From assembly GCA_947167125.1 (NCBI GenBank), contig CAMVGT010000002.1, positions 1-64,000 of the forward strand: a stretch of 64,000 bases of DNA. The letters are read 5' to 3'. Below are positions 27,010-36,246 of the stretch, piece by piece. The notes below the pieces were generated by a model. The model made no database searches. It saw only the letters and a list, made by a program, of their open reading frames with translations, and was not told where the DNA came from. A program made the position numbers and the translations under genes. The DNA comes from an uncultured Erysipelotrichaceae bacterium (GTDB taxonomy: Bacteria > Bacillota_I > Bacilli_A > Erysipelotrichales > Erysipelotrichaceae). The first letter of the stretch is position 1. The number at the start of each line of letters is the position of its first letter.

Positions 27010-28797
27010 TTACTGACGGGGCTGATCCGGCCGTTCTTTGCCGCCGCTATGTGTTCCCATCACATCGATATTGATCGCCGACGCATCCACTCTGTCAGCT
27101 GCATTCTGTTCACTGCTGATTGCGGAAAGAGAACCGTCAAGCTGTTTGCGTACACTTTGTGCACGCAGCAGGCAGAACTGTTTCAGCATTGCGCCTGCCG
27201 CATCAAATTCATCCGCTGTATAGAAAGCAGAAGGATCCTTTTCCACATACGGACGGATCATTTCTACAACTCTGTCGAATTCCTTTTCGAATTCACCGCT
27301 TTCGAAATAATCACTCAGCAGCTGATCAAGCACCGCATGATACTGATCTGTATAGGACTGATCGCTCATGATCCAGCTCCACATCGGACGCTGTGAATCA
27401 TCGGTATTGGAAAGAGGCGAATCGATTCCCCAGTTGATAATCGAAGAAGCATCCTGTCTGCCGCCCATCACAAATGCACCGTATGCCAGATTGTAATCCC
27501 ATGGAATCATTGTCAGCAGGCTGTCTTTTTCATAAAGGTAGTAATTGTGAAGCATATTGCCGGTGTAGCTGTCATAATTCATGACAAAGTTATGAACCGC
27601 AAAGTATTTCACTGTATTTTCCACATCGACAGATGCTTTGACATCACCTTCGGAAAGATTCTTCAATGCGGCAATCACCCGCATTTCATCATCCTCTGTT
27701 ACATCGGTTTCGGCATTATCGAAAATATCCGTATAGCTGCTGAGCTCATCATCGGTATAGACAAGGGATGATCCGTTTCCGCTTGAGAACATTCCGCCTC
27801 CGCCCGGCATTCCGCCCTGTCCCTGCGAAGGATCAAAGCCTTCAGGCATCTGCGGAATCTCTGAAGGATCTATTCCTTCCGGCATCTCAGGAATCTCTAT
27901 ACCGCTTGTATCGGGAGGTGTGATGTTTTCCTGACCTTCCGGCATTTCCGGTATCTGCTGGTTCTGCGAAGGATCAAAATCTTCCGGCATCTGCTGTCCG
28001 TTCATATCGGGAGGATTCATATTTCCCGGTCCTCCCGGCATCTGTCCGGGCTGTCCCTGTGCAGGATCGAATCCTTCAGGTCTTTCCTGACCGTTCATTT
28101 CAGGAGGTGTCATGCCTTCCGGCATCTCAGGCCTTTCACCATCATTGAAACCGTGAGGCATCATACCTTCTCCTTCCGGCCTTTCACCCGGCTGACCGGC
28201 ATTATCCAGTTCCTCCGCTTCCGGTTTATAAAGTGCTCCTGCTGACCCTGTATTGGCATCCAGAAATGCCTGATCAACTTCTTCGATTGCCGTATATAAG
28301 CCGAAATCTTCGCCGTTGATTGTCAGCCACACATAGCTGCATCTTGAAGAAAGCGCGTCTGCTTCCTGAAACAGCTGATAGCTGAGATAGTCTTTCATGT
28401 ATGTCGCATCGGCATAGATATTGTTCAGATTCAGTTTCTTCAATGACTGAAACGTCTGTCCGTCGACAAATTTGCCGAAATTCAGCTTGAAGCTGTAGCG
28501 GTCGGACTCACTGTCAGAAGCTACAGAAGATAATGATGTATTTCCTTTTGTCGCAAAGGAGACATCATTGACGGTTTCCCCATCGATCGTCACATTGACA
28601 TGATACTTGGTCTTATCAAGCGGATTGGCTTTCAGATCTTCCCAGTCTTCCTCACTGATCTCCACATTGATTTCATGAACATAGGATGTATCAAAAATGC
28701 TGTCCGTTCTGACGGTTTCCTCTTCTGCCGTCTCAGCTTTTGAACAGCCTGCCAGCACCATGAAACATGCCAGAATCGCAGCCATGATCTTTTTCAT
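27010..28797 (-). CDS. CotH kinase family lipoprotein with Pro/Gly/Met-rich repeat insert
   Basis: 595 residues. The signal peptide ends in the lipobox VLAGCS, so the mature protein is lipid-anchored. The CotH-like kinase fold is visible in FATKGNTSLSS, DRYSFKLNFGKFVDG, LNNIYADATYMKDYLSYQLF and the late DYNLAYGAF. Between residues about 200 and 340 sits a low-complexity insert of repeated MPEG, PPEMNGQ and GFDPSQ units. CotH proteins phosphorylate protein serines in spore coats or on secreted substrates; non-spore homologues sit on the cell surface. Monocistronic. Confidence 0.85.
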   Translation of the reverse strand: MKKIMAAILACFMVLAGCSKAETAEEETVRTDSIFDTSYVHEINVEISEEDWEDLKANPLDKTKYHVNVTIDGETVNDVSFATKGNTSLSSVASDSESDRYSFKLNFGKFVDGQTFQSLKKLNLNNIYADATYMKDYLSYQLFQEADALSSRCSYVWLTINGEDFGLYTAIEEVDQAFLDANTGSAGALYKPEAEELDNAGQPGERPEGEGMMPHGFNDGERPEMPEGMTPPEMNGQERPEGFDPAQGQPGQMPGGPGNMNPPDMNGQQMPEDFDPSQNQQIPEMPEGQENITPPDTSGIEIPEMPEGIDPSEIPQMPEGFDPSQGQGGMPGGGGMFSSGNGSSLVYTDDELSSYTDIFDNAETDVTEDDEMRVIAALKNLSEGDVKASVDVENTVKYFAVHNFVMNYDSYTGNMLHNYYLYEKDSLLTMIPWDYNLAYGAFVMGGRQDASSIINWGIDSPLSNTDDSQRPMWSWIMSDQSYTDQYHAVLDQLLSDYFESGEFEKEFDRVVEMIRPYVEKDPSAFYTADEFDAAGAMLKQFCLLRAQSVRKQLDGSLSAISSEQNAADRVDASAINIDVMGTHSGGKERPDQPRQ

Positions 28798-28865
28798 AAA
28801 GGCGTTGCACTCCTTTCCGCTCAGTCATGGTATCTGCTGTTTCTGAACTCTGTGTGAAGAAAGAA

Positions 28866-28893
28866 AAAGTTTCCCTCATTTCAGAAGGAAACT
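28866..28893 (-). terminator. Terminator of argS
   Basis: AAGTTTCC (28866-28873) and GGAAACTT (28886-28893); the minus strand continues with TTTTTC. Confidence 0.75.
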
Positions 28894-28900
28894 TAAGAAA

Positions 28901-30559
28901 TTACATCTTTTCAGGAGCGCTGACACCGATCAGATCGAGAGCGTTCTTCATTGTGATCATGCACGCTGTCACAAGTCCGAGTCTCTGGTTGGTCAGTTCC
29001 GGCTTTTCCGGATCCGCAACTCTGCAGCTGTTGTAATAGCTGTGGAATTCTCTGGCAAGGCTCTGGCAGAATCCGCAGATGCGGTTCGGCATTCTGGTCT
29101 TTGCGCTTTCCGCGACAAGCTTCGGGAATTCACTGATCTGCTTGAGCAGTGAAGCTTCCTTGGGATCCGTCAGCAGGTCATACTGTTCAAGCTTTTCAAA
29201 TGCAGGAGTATCTGCCTTATGGAGAATGTTGAACATTCTTGTATAGGCATACTGTGCATAGTAAACCGGGTTGTCATTGGAACGCTCACGGGCAAGGTTC
29301 ATATCGAAGTCCATGTGTGTTCCGACTTCCTTTGAAACAAAGAAGTATCTTGCCGCATCAACGCCTACATCTTCACAGAGCTCTCTGAGTGTGATGGCAT
29401 TGCCTGTACGCTTGCTCATCTTGACTTCTTCGCCGTTTTCAACCATTCTGACCATCTGGATCAGATCGACTTCCAGGCAGTCTCTGCTGTAGCCCAGTGC
29501 TTCAAGAGCGCACTTCATTCTGGTGACATAGCTGTGGTGATCCGCACCCCAGAGGTCAACCAGCTTTGTATAGCCTCTTTCCAGCTTGTATACATGGTTG
29601 GCAATATCCGGTGTGAGATATGTCAGCAGGCCGTTTGCCTTTTTCAGAACACGGTCCTTGTCATCTCCGAACTGGGAGGAACGGAACCATAAAGCATCGT
29701 CCTTTTCATAGGTGAGATCCTTGTCCTTCATGGTCTTGAGAACCTGCTCGATTCTCAGGCTGTCATTTTCATAGAAGAAACGTTCATGGATCCAGGAATC
29801 AAATGAAACCCTGTACAGAGCAAGATCCTTTTCAATCTTTGCCAGTTCACGCTTGATGCCTTCTTCACGAAAGTAAGCGATTCTTTCCTGCGGATCCGCA
29901 TCCAGCCACTTATCGCCATCCTGTTCAGCGATGGCAATTGCAATCTGTTTGACATCTTCGGCATGATAGCCGTCTTCAGGAAGTTCGAACGGTCTTTCGA
30001 AATATTCGTAGTAGCGGGCAATCAGGGAAAGCGCGAGCATTTCGATCTGGTTGCCGGCGTCATTGACATAGTATTCTCTTAAAACATCATAGCCGGAAGC
30101 CTTGAGCAGTCTTGTGACGGCATCACCCCAGGCGGCACCGCGGGCATGTCCGCAATGCAGGTCGCCGGTCGGGTTGGCGGAAACATATTCAACCAGAACA
30201 CGTTCGCCATTTCCGGAATCATTCTTACCGTAATTCTCTCCTGCTTCCAGAATGGTGTTGATAATGCCGCTGAGCGCGGTTTCGGAAATCACATAGTTGA
30301 TGAATCCGGCACCGGCAACAGTTACAGAGCTTGCCTCAGGCAGGTTCTTCTTCAGCGCCGGGATCAGATCATTTGCGATATCAACCGGCTTTCTGTGCAG
30401 TGTCTTTGCAAGACGCATTGCGATGTTGGTGGAATAGTCTCCCATCTTCGGATCGCGCGGTCTTTCCACCATAACAATATTTCCTTCCGGTTCAATATCG
30501 AATGTTTCCTTTACAGAAGCACTGATCGAAGCACGGATCTTTTCACTGATATCACTCAT
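28901..30559 (-). CDS. argS: Arginyl-tRNA synthetase
   Basis: 552 residues, class I. The HIGH-type motif is in ANPTGDLHCGHARGAAWGD and the KMSKS-type motif in VKMSKRTGN. The N-terminal Arg-S add-on domain and C-terminal DALR anticodon-binding domain (NSCRVADPEKPELTNQRLGL) are complete. It charges tRNA-Arg in the cytoplasm. A GGAGG site precedes the ATG. Essential housekeeping gene; no T-box is visible upstream. Confidence 0.97.
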   Translation of the reverse strand: MSDISEKIRASISASVKETFDIEPEGNIVMVERPRDPKMGDYSTNIAMRLAKTLHRKPVDIANDLIPALKKNLPEASSVTVAGAGFINYVISETALSGIINTILEAGENYGKNDSGNGERVLVEYVSANPTGDLHCGHARGAAWGDAVTRLLKASGYDVLREYYVNDAGNQIEMLALSLIARYYEYFERPFELPEDGYHAEDVKQIAIAIAEQDGDKWLDADPQERIAYFREEGIKRELAKIEKDLALYRVSFDSWIHERFFYENDSLRIEQVLKTMKDKDLTYEKDDALWFRSSQFGDDKDRVLKKANGLLTYLTPDIANHVYKLERGYTKLVDLWGADHHSYVTRMKCALEALGYSRDCLEVDLIQMVRMVENGEEVKMSKRTGNAITLRELCEDVGVDAARYFFVSKEVGTHMDFDMNLARERSNDNPVYYAQYAYTRMFNILHKADTPAFEKLEQYDLLTDPKEASLLKQISEFPKLVAESAKTRMPNRICGFCQSLAREFHSYYNSCRVADPEKPELTNQRLGLVTACMITMKNALDLIGVSAPEKM

Positions 30560-30630
30560 AAACTGACCTCCAAATTTGATAATGCCCGTACATTATAGCG
30601 AAAAGACAGCTTTTTGTGTACTTACTTCAA

Positions 30631-30660
30631 AAAAACAGAGATGTTTCCATCCCTGTTTAC
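30631..30660 (-). terminator. Terminator of the liv operon
   Basis: AAACAGAGATG (30633-30643) pairs with CATCCCTGTTT (30648-30658), one mismatch. On the minus strand it overlaps the stop codon and continues with TTTTTTT. Confidence 0.75.
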
Positions 30661-31349
30661 TGCTTTTCGGGTGCTGTCCAGACAATTACCTGTCCTTCTT
30701 TGCTCGTCTGGATCACATATTCCGGATCAAAGCCGCTGTCTTTAAGAACCTGTGTCATGGCTTCCACAGAAACTTCACCGGTTGCCTTGATGACAACTTC
30801 AGTGCCTCTTTCTTCGGTATGATAGACGGCAAGGCTTTCCACATTGGCATCTTCATCCGCAAAGCATGCGGCAACTTTTACAAGAACGCCGGGTTTATCT
30901 TCACATTTCAGGATGAACTTTGTGCCCTGCTTTCCATGTCCCATCAGATCCAGGAAAGCCTGGAAAATATCCTTTTCGGTAATGATGCCTACTACCTTAC
31001 GGTCTTCGGTCACAACCGGAAGAACACTGATTCCTGCTTTCAGCATTGCGCCGGCAGCTTCTTCAAGGAATGCGTCCGGTGAAATCACACTGACATCTTT
31101 GATCATGATGTCCTTTGCCTTGGTGCGGGAAAGCAGATAGTTCAGCTGGAACATATCCAGACTGGTCTGGTTTTTTCCGCTGCTTTCACTGACCAGACCT
31201 TCGGTGATCAGGCCGATCAGCTTTCCGCTCTCATCCGTTACCGGAAGACGGTGGAAATGATTTCTCGCCATCAGATCCAATGATTTGGAAATCGATGTGT
31301 CCGGTGAAATGCAGACCGGATTTTTTGTCATATGATCTTTTACATACAT
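30657..31349 (-). CDS. CBS-pair plus ACT domain protein (AcuB-like)
   Basis: 230 residues: two CBS motifs (MTKNPVCISPDTSISKSLDL and IMIKDVSVISPDAFLEEAAG) followed by an ACT domain starting near KFILKCEDKPGVLVKVAAC. CBS pairs bind adenosine nucleotides and ACT domains bind amino acids, so the protein could sense energy and branched-chain amino acid levels together. It follows livF by 5 bp as the last gene of the importer operon, which supports a regulatory role in that transport. Confidence 0.85.
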   Translation of the reverse strand: MYVKDHMTKNPVCISPDTSISKSLDLMARNHFHRLPVTDESGKLIGLITEGLVSESSGKNQTSLDMFQLNYLLSRTKAKDIMIKDVSVISPDAFLEEAAGAMLKAGISVLPVVTEDRKVVGIITEKDIFQAFLDLMGHGKQGTKFILKCEDKPGVLVKVAACFADEDANVESLAVYHTEERGTEVVIKATGEVSVEAMTQVLKDSGFDPEYVIQTSKEGQVIVWTAPEKQ

Positions 31350-31354
31350 ATTGA

Positions 31355-32059
31355 TTATCCTCCCAGGTAAGCCTTTCTTACCTGCTCACTGGCTGCCAGT
31401 TCAGCGCCAGTTCCTTCCAGCGTAATCTTTCCGGTTTCCAGAACATATGCCCTGTCCGCCACCGCAAGCGCCATCTTCGCATTCTGCTCAACAAGAAGAA
31501 CAGTTGTACCGCGCTGATTGATATCTTCGATAATACGGAAGATTTCTTTGACAAGAAGCGGGGAAAGTCCCATTGACGGCTCATCCATTAACATGATTTT
31601 CGGCTTTGCCATCAGAGCTCTTCCCATCGCCAGCATCTGCTGCTCACCGCCGGAAAGCGTTCCGGCAAGCTGTGTCTTTCTTTCTTCCAGTCTCGGGAAG
31701 AGTTCAAAGACATTCTTCATATCTTCCGCAATTCCGTTTTTATCTTTGCGGTAATACGCGCCGAGTTCCAGATTCTCCAGAACGGTCTGCTGGGCAAATA
31801 CCCTTCTTCCTTCCGGAACCTGGGCAAGTCCCATTGTGACAATCTTATGCGGCGGGATTTTTGTGATATCCGTGCCGTCAAGATATACCGCACCGGAAGC
31901 CGGTTTCAGCAGTCCGGAAATCGTCTGCATGGTTGTGGTTTTGCCGGCGCCGTTGGCACCGATCAGAGTCACGATCTCGCCATCCCGGACTTCAAACGAA
32001 ATATTTTTGATCGCTTCGATCATGCCGTATCTGACTACAAGATTTTCTACTTTCAGCAT
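31355..32059 (-). CDS. livF: Branched-chain amino acid ABC transporter ATPase LivF
   Basis: 234 residues. Walker A GANGAGKTT, signature LSGGEQQM and Walker B IMLMDEPSMGLSPLL; the MGLSP after Walker B is characteristic of LivF. It pairs with LivG to drive uptake of Leu, Ile and Val. Separated from livG by 4 bp. Confidence 0.93.
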   Translation of the reverse strand: MLKVENLVVRYGMIEAIKNISFEVRDGEIVTLIGANGAGKTTTMQTISGLLKPASGAVYLDGTDITKIPPHKIVTMGLAQVPEGRRVFAQQTVLENLELGAYYRKDKNGIAEDMKNVFELFPRLEERKTQLAGTLSGGEQQMLAMGRALMAKPKIMLMDEPSMGLSPLLVKEIFRIIEDINQRGTTVLLVEQNAKMALAVADRAYVLETGKITLEGTGAELAASEQVRKAYLGG

Positions 32060-32063
32060 AAAC

Positions 32064-32837
32064 TCACTCTCCCAGATACGCCTTTACAACTTCCGGATCC
32101 GACTGAATCTCTTCCGGTGTTCCCTGTGCAAGCATCATGCCGAAGTTGAGAACGGTGATTCTTTCACAGATTCCCATGACAAGCTTCATGTCATGTTCGA
32201 TTAACAGAACAGCGATTTTGAAATGGTCGCGCACAAAGCGGATCGTTTTCATCAGGTCTTCTGTTTCCTGCGGATTCATGCCGGCAGCCGGCTCATCCAG
32301 AAGCAGAAGCTTCGGATTGGTCGCAAGCGCTCTTGCGATTTCCAGTCTTCTCTGTTCGCCATACGGCAGATTGCCGGCGATCAGATCTGCCTTGGAATCA
32401 AGATCAAAGATCTTTAACAGTTCCAGTGCCTTCTGATCAGCTTCCTTTTCCTGCTTTGCAAAGCGCGGCAGACGCAGGACGGATTCGATGAATGAATAGG
32501 AAATATCGTTATGAAATCCTGTTTTGACATTGTCCAGAACACTCATGTTCATAAACAGACGGATGTTCTGGAATGTTCTTGCGATGCCTGCCCTGTTTAC
32601 ATCAATTGTACTCATTTTTTCGGTTGACTGACCGCAGAGTTCAATTGTGCCGCGGGAAGGCTGATAAACTTTTGTAAGCATGTTGAAGACAGTTGTCTTG
32701 CCGGCGCCATTCGGGCCGATCAGGCCGCAGATCTCTTCCGGATACACTTCCATGCAAAGATCATTGACGGCAGTCAGACCGCCGAAATCAATGCCGAGAT
32801 CTGTCACTTTCAATACAGGAGTACGGTTTTCAGCCAT
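32064..32837 (-). CDS. livG: Branched-chain amino acid ABC transporter ATPase LivG
   Basis: 257 residues. Walker A GPNGAGKTT, the LivG-specific RTFQNIRLF in the Q-loop region, signature LPYGEQRRLEIARAL and Walker B LLLLDEPAAGMNPQE. An AAGGAG site precedes the ATG; the gene starts 1 bp after livM. Confidence 0.93.
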   Translation of the reverse strand: MAENRTPVLKVTDLGIDFGGLTAVNDLCMEVYPEEICGLIGPNGAGKTTVFNMLTKVYQPSRGTIELCGQSTEKMSTIDVNRAGIARTFQNIRLFMNMSVLDNVKTGFHNDISYSFIESVLRLPRFAKQEKEADQKALELLKIFDLDSKADLIAGNLPYGEQRRLEIARALATNPKLLLLDEPAAGMNPQETEDLMKTIRFVRDHFKIAVLLIEHDMKLVMGICERITVLNFGMMLAQGTPEEIQSDPEVVKAYLGE

Positions 32838-32838
32838 A

Positions 32839-33903
32839 TTATTCCGCTCCTTTCCGCTTTGAAGCGCCCAGTTTATTCCTGAACTGCTCCGCCTTTGTCT
32901 TCAGTGTTTCATTGTTCGATATCAGCATGATCGCAATCAGGACGATTGCATAGATCAGCATACGGTAGGACTGCAGAAATCTCAGCATTTCCGGCAGCAC
33001 AACAAGAAGCGCTGTCGAAATAATCGTGCCGCTCATATTGCCGAGTCCGCCCAGTACAACATAAACCAGTAACAGAATCGAGCTGTTGAAATCAAATTTG
33101 GCTGCGACAAAGGATGAATAGTTCAGTGCATATAACGCGCCGGCCGCTCCGCCAAGACTTGCCGAAACTACAAATGCGAGCGTCTTTGTCTTAGAGATTG
33201 AAATGCCGATGGATTCCGCCGCGATGCGGTTGTCTCTTGCGGCTGTGATTGCCCGGCCGCTTTTGGAATCAATCAGGTTGTACGCAATCAGCAGCGCGAT
33301 GATCACAAGAACCGCGCCGGCAGTCAGAGTGGAAACCGTTCTGACGCCGGTAGCGCCCATCGGTCCTGATATCAGCATTCTTCCGCCTTCCGCAAGCGTC
33401 ATGTTGTTGGTGACAAATGCGAAGTGCAGGCCGTTTGCGTCAAGGCCGACATAGAGGTTGTTGATCAATGACATGATGATCTGACCGAAGGCAAGCGTGA
33501 CAATCGCAAGATAGTCGCCCTGCAGCTTCAGTACCGGCACACTGATCAGCCATCCGATCAGCGCGGCCATGATCGATCCGCAGATAATGCATACAATCAG
33601 AACCGGAATTCCTTCAATCCCGTTGGCATTGAAGATACCGGCGATAATAACGGAAGTGAATGCGCCGATGCTCATAAAGCCGGCCTGCCCGAGATTCAGC
33701 TCTCCGGAGAATCCGACATTCAGGTTCAGACCGATTGCGGCTGTGATATAAGCGCAAACCGGAACCAGCAGCGACATCAACAGACGGGAAATGTTATGGG
33801 TGGAAGACATGATCTGCAGGATCGCATAGGCGATGATGACAATCAGCAGACTGATCGTTCTGCTTCTTTTCTTCGGACTGAAGAGATTTTTAATCACATT
33901 CAT
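32839..33903 (-). CDS. livM: Branched-chain amino acid ABC transporter permease LivM
   Basis: 354 residues with about ten helices. The family loop (ARDNRIAAESIGISISKTK) and GFSGELNLGQAGFMSIGA are conserved. A GTG codon at 33912 is an alternative start, but the ATG at 33903 is better placed behind AGGTGAG, which overlaps the livH stop. Confidence 0.9.
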   Translation of the reverse strand: MNVIKNLFSPKKRSRTISLLIVIIAYAILQIMSSTHNISRLLMSLLVPVCAYITAAIGLNLNVGFSGELNLGQAGFMSIGAFTSVIIAGIFNANGIEGIPVLIVCIICGSIMAALIGWLISVPVLKLQGDYLAIVTLAFGQIIMSLINNLYVGLDANGLHFAFVTNNMTLAEGGRMLISGPMGATGVRTVSTLTAGAVLVIIALLIAYNLIDSKSGRAITAARDNRIAAESIGISISKTKTLAFVVSASLGGAAGALYALNYSSFVAAKFDFNSSILLLVYVVLGGLGNMSGTIISTALLVVLPEMLRFLQSYRMLIYAIVLIAIMLISNNETLKTKAEQFRNKLGASKRKGAE

Positions 33904-33912
33904 ACCGCTCAC

Positions 33913-34791
33913 CTACACTTTCACGCTGACCTTTTTGCCAAGCAGACCCGTCGGACGGATCAGAAGGACAATAATCAGCACTGCAAACACAATCGCGTCG
34001 GAAAGCTGTGTGGAAATATATGCCTTGGCAAGTGTCTCAATGATGCCGAGCATCAGTCCGCCGAGGAACGCACCCGGGATTGAGCCGATGCCGCCGAATA
34101 CGGCAGCTGTAAATGCGCGGATACCGGGCATGGAGCCAAGGGTCGGATAGACCGACGGATAGGTCGCGCACAAAAGAATCGCAGCGATTGCCGCAAGACC
34201 GGAGCCGATCGCAAATGTGATGGAGATGATCGCGTCGACGTTGATTCCCATCAGCACCGCCGCGCCTTTGTCTTCGGAACAGGCACGCATCGCCTTTCCG
34301 GTTTTTGTTTTATTGATAAAAAGCGTGAGAACAGACATGATGACAACGCATATGACAATTGTCAGCACAGATAAATAGGAAACGGAAAGTCTGCCGTTGA
34401 ACAGGCTGAAAGATCCGCTTAATACAGACGGGAAAATCTTGGTGTCGCTGCCGAACATCAGCTGCGAAGCATTCTGCAGGAAATAGCTGACACCGATTGC
34501 CGTGATCAGTACCGACAGGCTGGATGCCTGACGCAGCGGCTTGTAAGCAAGCCGTTCAATCGTCACGCCGAGCAGTGTGCAGATCACCATTGAGATTAAT
34601 GCCGCAGCCAGAAGAGGCATGCCTGCCGCCGTCATTGCGAAGAAAGCGGCATAGGCACCGGCCATGATGATATCGCCATGGGCGAAGTTCAGCATCTTGG
34701 CAATACCGTAAACCATGCTGTAGCCAAGGGCAATGATCGCATACACACTGCCAAGACCCAGACCGCTGATTAAATATGATAAGAAAGCCAT
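33913..34791 (-). CDS. livH: Branched-chain amino acid ABC transporter permease LivH
   Basis: 292 residues with eight helices. YSMVYGIAKMLNFAHGDIIM near the N-terminus and RACSEDKGAAVLMGINVD in the cytoplasmic loop are LivH signatures. It forms the channel with LivM. It lies downstream of a terminator-like hairpin that separates it from the binding-protein gene. Confidence 0.93.
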   Translation of the reverse strand: MAFLSYLISGLGLGSVYAIIALGYSMVYGIAKMLNFAHGDIIMAGAYAAFFAMTAAGMPLLAAALISMVICTLLGVTIERLAYKPLRQASSLSVLITAIGVSYFLQNASQLMFGSDTKIFPSVLSGSFSLFNGRLSVSYLSVLTIVICVVIMSVLTLFINKTKTGKAMRACSEDKGAAVLMGINVDAIISITFAIGSGLAAIAAILLCATYPSVYPTLGSMPGIRAFTAAVFGGIGSIPGAFLGGLMLGIIETLAKAYISTQLSDAIVFAVLIIVLLIRPTGLLGKKVSVKV

Positions 34792-34820
34792 TCAGCAATC
34801 CTCCTTATTCTTATAAACAA

Positions 34821-34860
34821 ATAAAGGTTACCAATGTACGCAGAGATTGGCAACCTTTCA
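34821..34860 (-). terminator. Intra-operon terminator between binding protein and livH
   Basis: AAAGGTTACCAAT (34823-34835) pairs with ATTGGCAACCTTT (34846-34858), one mismatch. The minus strand runs into an AT-rich, not fully T, tail, so read-through is likely. This would make the binding protein more abundant than the permeases. Confidence 0.7.
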
Positions 34861-34880
34861 TGAATGATCAGTTCAGCTGA

Positions 34881-36086
34881 TTACTCAACACCGACGTAAA
34901 CGCCGTTTTCGATAACAACAGCCTTGGGAGCTTTGGAAACTTCACCGCTTTCGGACCATGTCATGGATGTACCTGTGATACCGTCGAATGTCATGGATGT
35001 GAATTCCTTAACCATAGCAGCTGTGATGTCATCGGTGGACATGTCAGCAGTGATGCCGGCATGATCGATTGCCTGCTTGATCGCATATACGCAGTCATAA
35101 GCATCAGCTGCGAACTGGTTCGGAACTTCGCCGTACTTTTCTGTATACTTCTTGACGAAATTGACTGTCTTCTCATCTTCCGCGTCAGCGGAGAACGGTG
35201 TCAGCATATACAGGCCTTCCGCCAGGGATGTGTCGAAGTTTTCCAGTGTCAGGATTCCGTCCATACCGTCGCATCCGAAGAAGTTCGGCTTGAATCCCTG
35301 CTTTTCAGCTTCAACAAGGATCTGGGAAGCGGGCTGGTAGTAAATCGGAAGGAAGACAATGTCAGCGCCTGCATCGGCAATCTTCTTGACCTGTACAGAA
35401 TAGTCTGTATCGGAGTCAACGAATGTTTCTGTATCGACAATGTTCAGACCGAGCTTGTCAGCTTCTGCCTTGAATGTCTGATAGATGCCTGTGGAATAGT
35501 TGTCATCGCTTCTGTAGATGATACCGATCTTTGAGCCGAGTTCTTTGTGTGTATTCAGATAGTCAGCGGAAGCTGTTCCCTGGTTGGGATCTGTGAAGCA
35601 CATCTGGAAGAGAACGCCGTACGGATCAGTGTTGTTTACAGTGTCTCTGTAAATAACAGCTGTGGAGGATCCGGAAGGTGTGATTCCGAAAATGTTATCC
35701 TGCGCATAGTTGGGAGCGACTGCCTGACCGGAACCGGAAGTAACAGTTGCCAGTGAAATCTGCATTCCCCAGTCCATCAGAGCGTTGTACGCCGCAACAG
35801 CCTTTTCTGTATCTGCCTGGTCATCCTGGAAGTTGAATTCCAGCTGTGTTCCGCCCATCGCGTTGACTTCTTCAATCGCGATTTCAGCAGCGTGCTGAAC
35901 GGCAAGTCCATATACAGCAGCGTTGCCTGTGATCGGGCCGGATGCGCCGAGCTTGAGAGCAGCTGTGCTGCCTGCACCGTCGGAAGAACCGGAATCAGAA
36001 CCGCCGTTACCGGAGCTGCCGCATGCGGCCAGTGAAACAGCCATCACTGCAGCGAGTCCTGTTTTGAGTAAATTTCTGTAGTTCAT
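34881..36086 (-). CDS. Branched-chain amino acid-binding lipoprotein (LivJ/BraC type)
   Basis: 401 residues. The lipobox is VSLAACG, followed by a Gly/Ser/Asp-rich linker and a type I periplasmic-binding fold (KLGASGPITGNAAVYGLAVQ at the start of the domain). It captures Leu, Ile, Val or a related amino acid for the LivHMGF complex. The ATG at 36086 is preferred because of the signal peptide and an upstream GAGGG; longer readings add about 62 residues of unlikely sequence. Confidence 0.92.
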   Translation of the reverse strand: MNYRNLLKTGLAAVMAVSLAACGSSGNGGSDSGSSDGAGSTAALKLGASGPITGNAAVYGLAVQHAAEIAIEEVNAMGGTQLEFNFQDDQADTEKAVAAYNALMDWGMQISLATVTSGSGQAVAPNYAQDNIFGITPSGSSTAVIYRDTVNNTDPYGVLFQMCFTDPNQGTASADYLNTHKELGSKIGIIYRSDDNYSTGIYQTFKAEADKLGLNIVDTETFVDSDTDYSVQVKKIADAGADIVFLPIYYQPASQILVEAEKQGFKPNFFGCDGMDGILTLENFDTSLAEGLYMLTPFSADAEDEKTVNFVKKYTEKYGEVPNQFAADAYDCVYAIKQAIDHAGITADMSTDDITAAMVKEFTSMTFDGITGTSMTWSESGEVSKAPKAVVIENGVYVGVE

Positions 36087-36126
36087 TTCTTTTCCCTCGC
36101 TTTTGTCTTCTTTAAAGACAAAATCC

Positions 36127-36154
36127 ATTATAGAACTTCGCAGAAGAAAAACAA
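36127..36154 (-). promoter_or_regulatory. Promoter of the liv operon
   Basis: TTGTTT (36154-36149), 16-bp spacer and TATAAT (36132-36127) on the minus strand, about 40 bp before the lipoprotein start. Confidence 0.6.
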
Positions 36155-36184
36155 TGCTGTTTTTCACAATTCTGTCACAAATAA

Positions 36185-36198
36185 TGTAAAGATTTACA
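36185..36198. promoter_or_regulatory. TGTAAA-N2-TTTACA palindrome, candidate operator
   Basis: Lies between the divergent liv and amidohydrolase genes, about 30 bp upstream of the liv -35 box, a position suited to an activator. It has the same core as the palindrome upstream of gdhA. Confidence 0.45.
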
Positions 36199-36246
36199 AT
36201 AGATGTAACATTTTTCAAACATATAATAATGTTGGAGGATTCATCT

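Noticed and set aside
27780..28200. Short direct repeats that might suggest a CRISPR array
   Set aside because: They are in-frame codons for MPEG/PPEMNG units within the CotH-like gene, with irregular spacing and no cas genes nearby.
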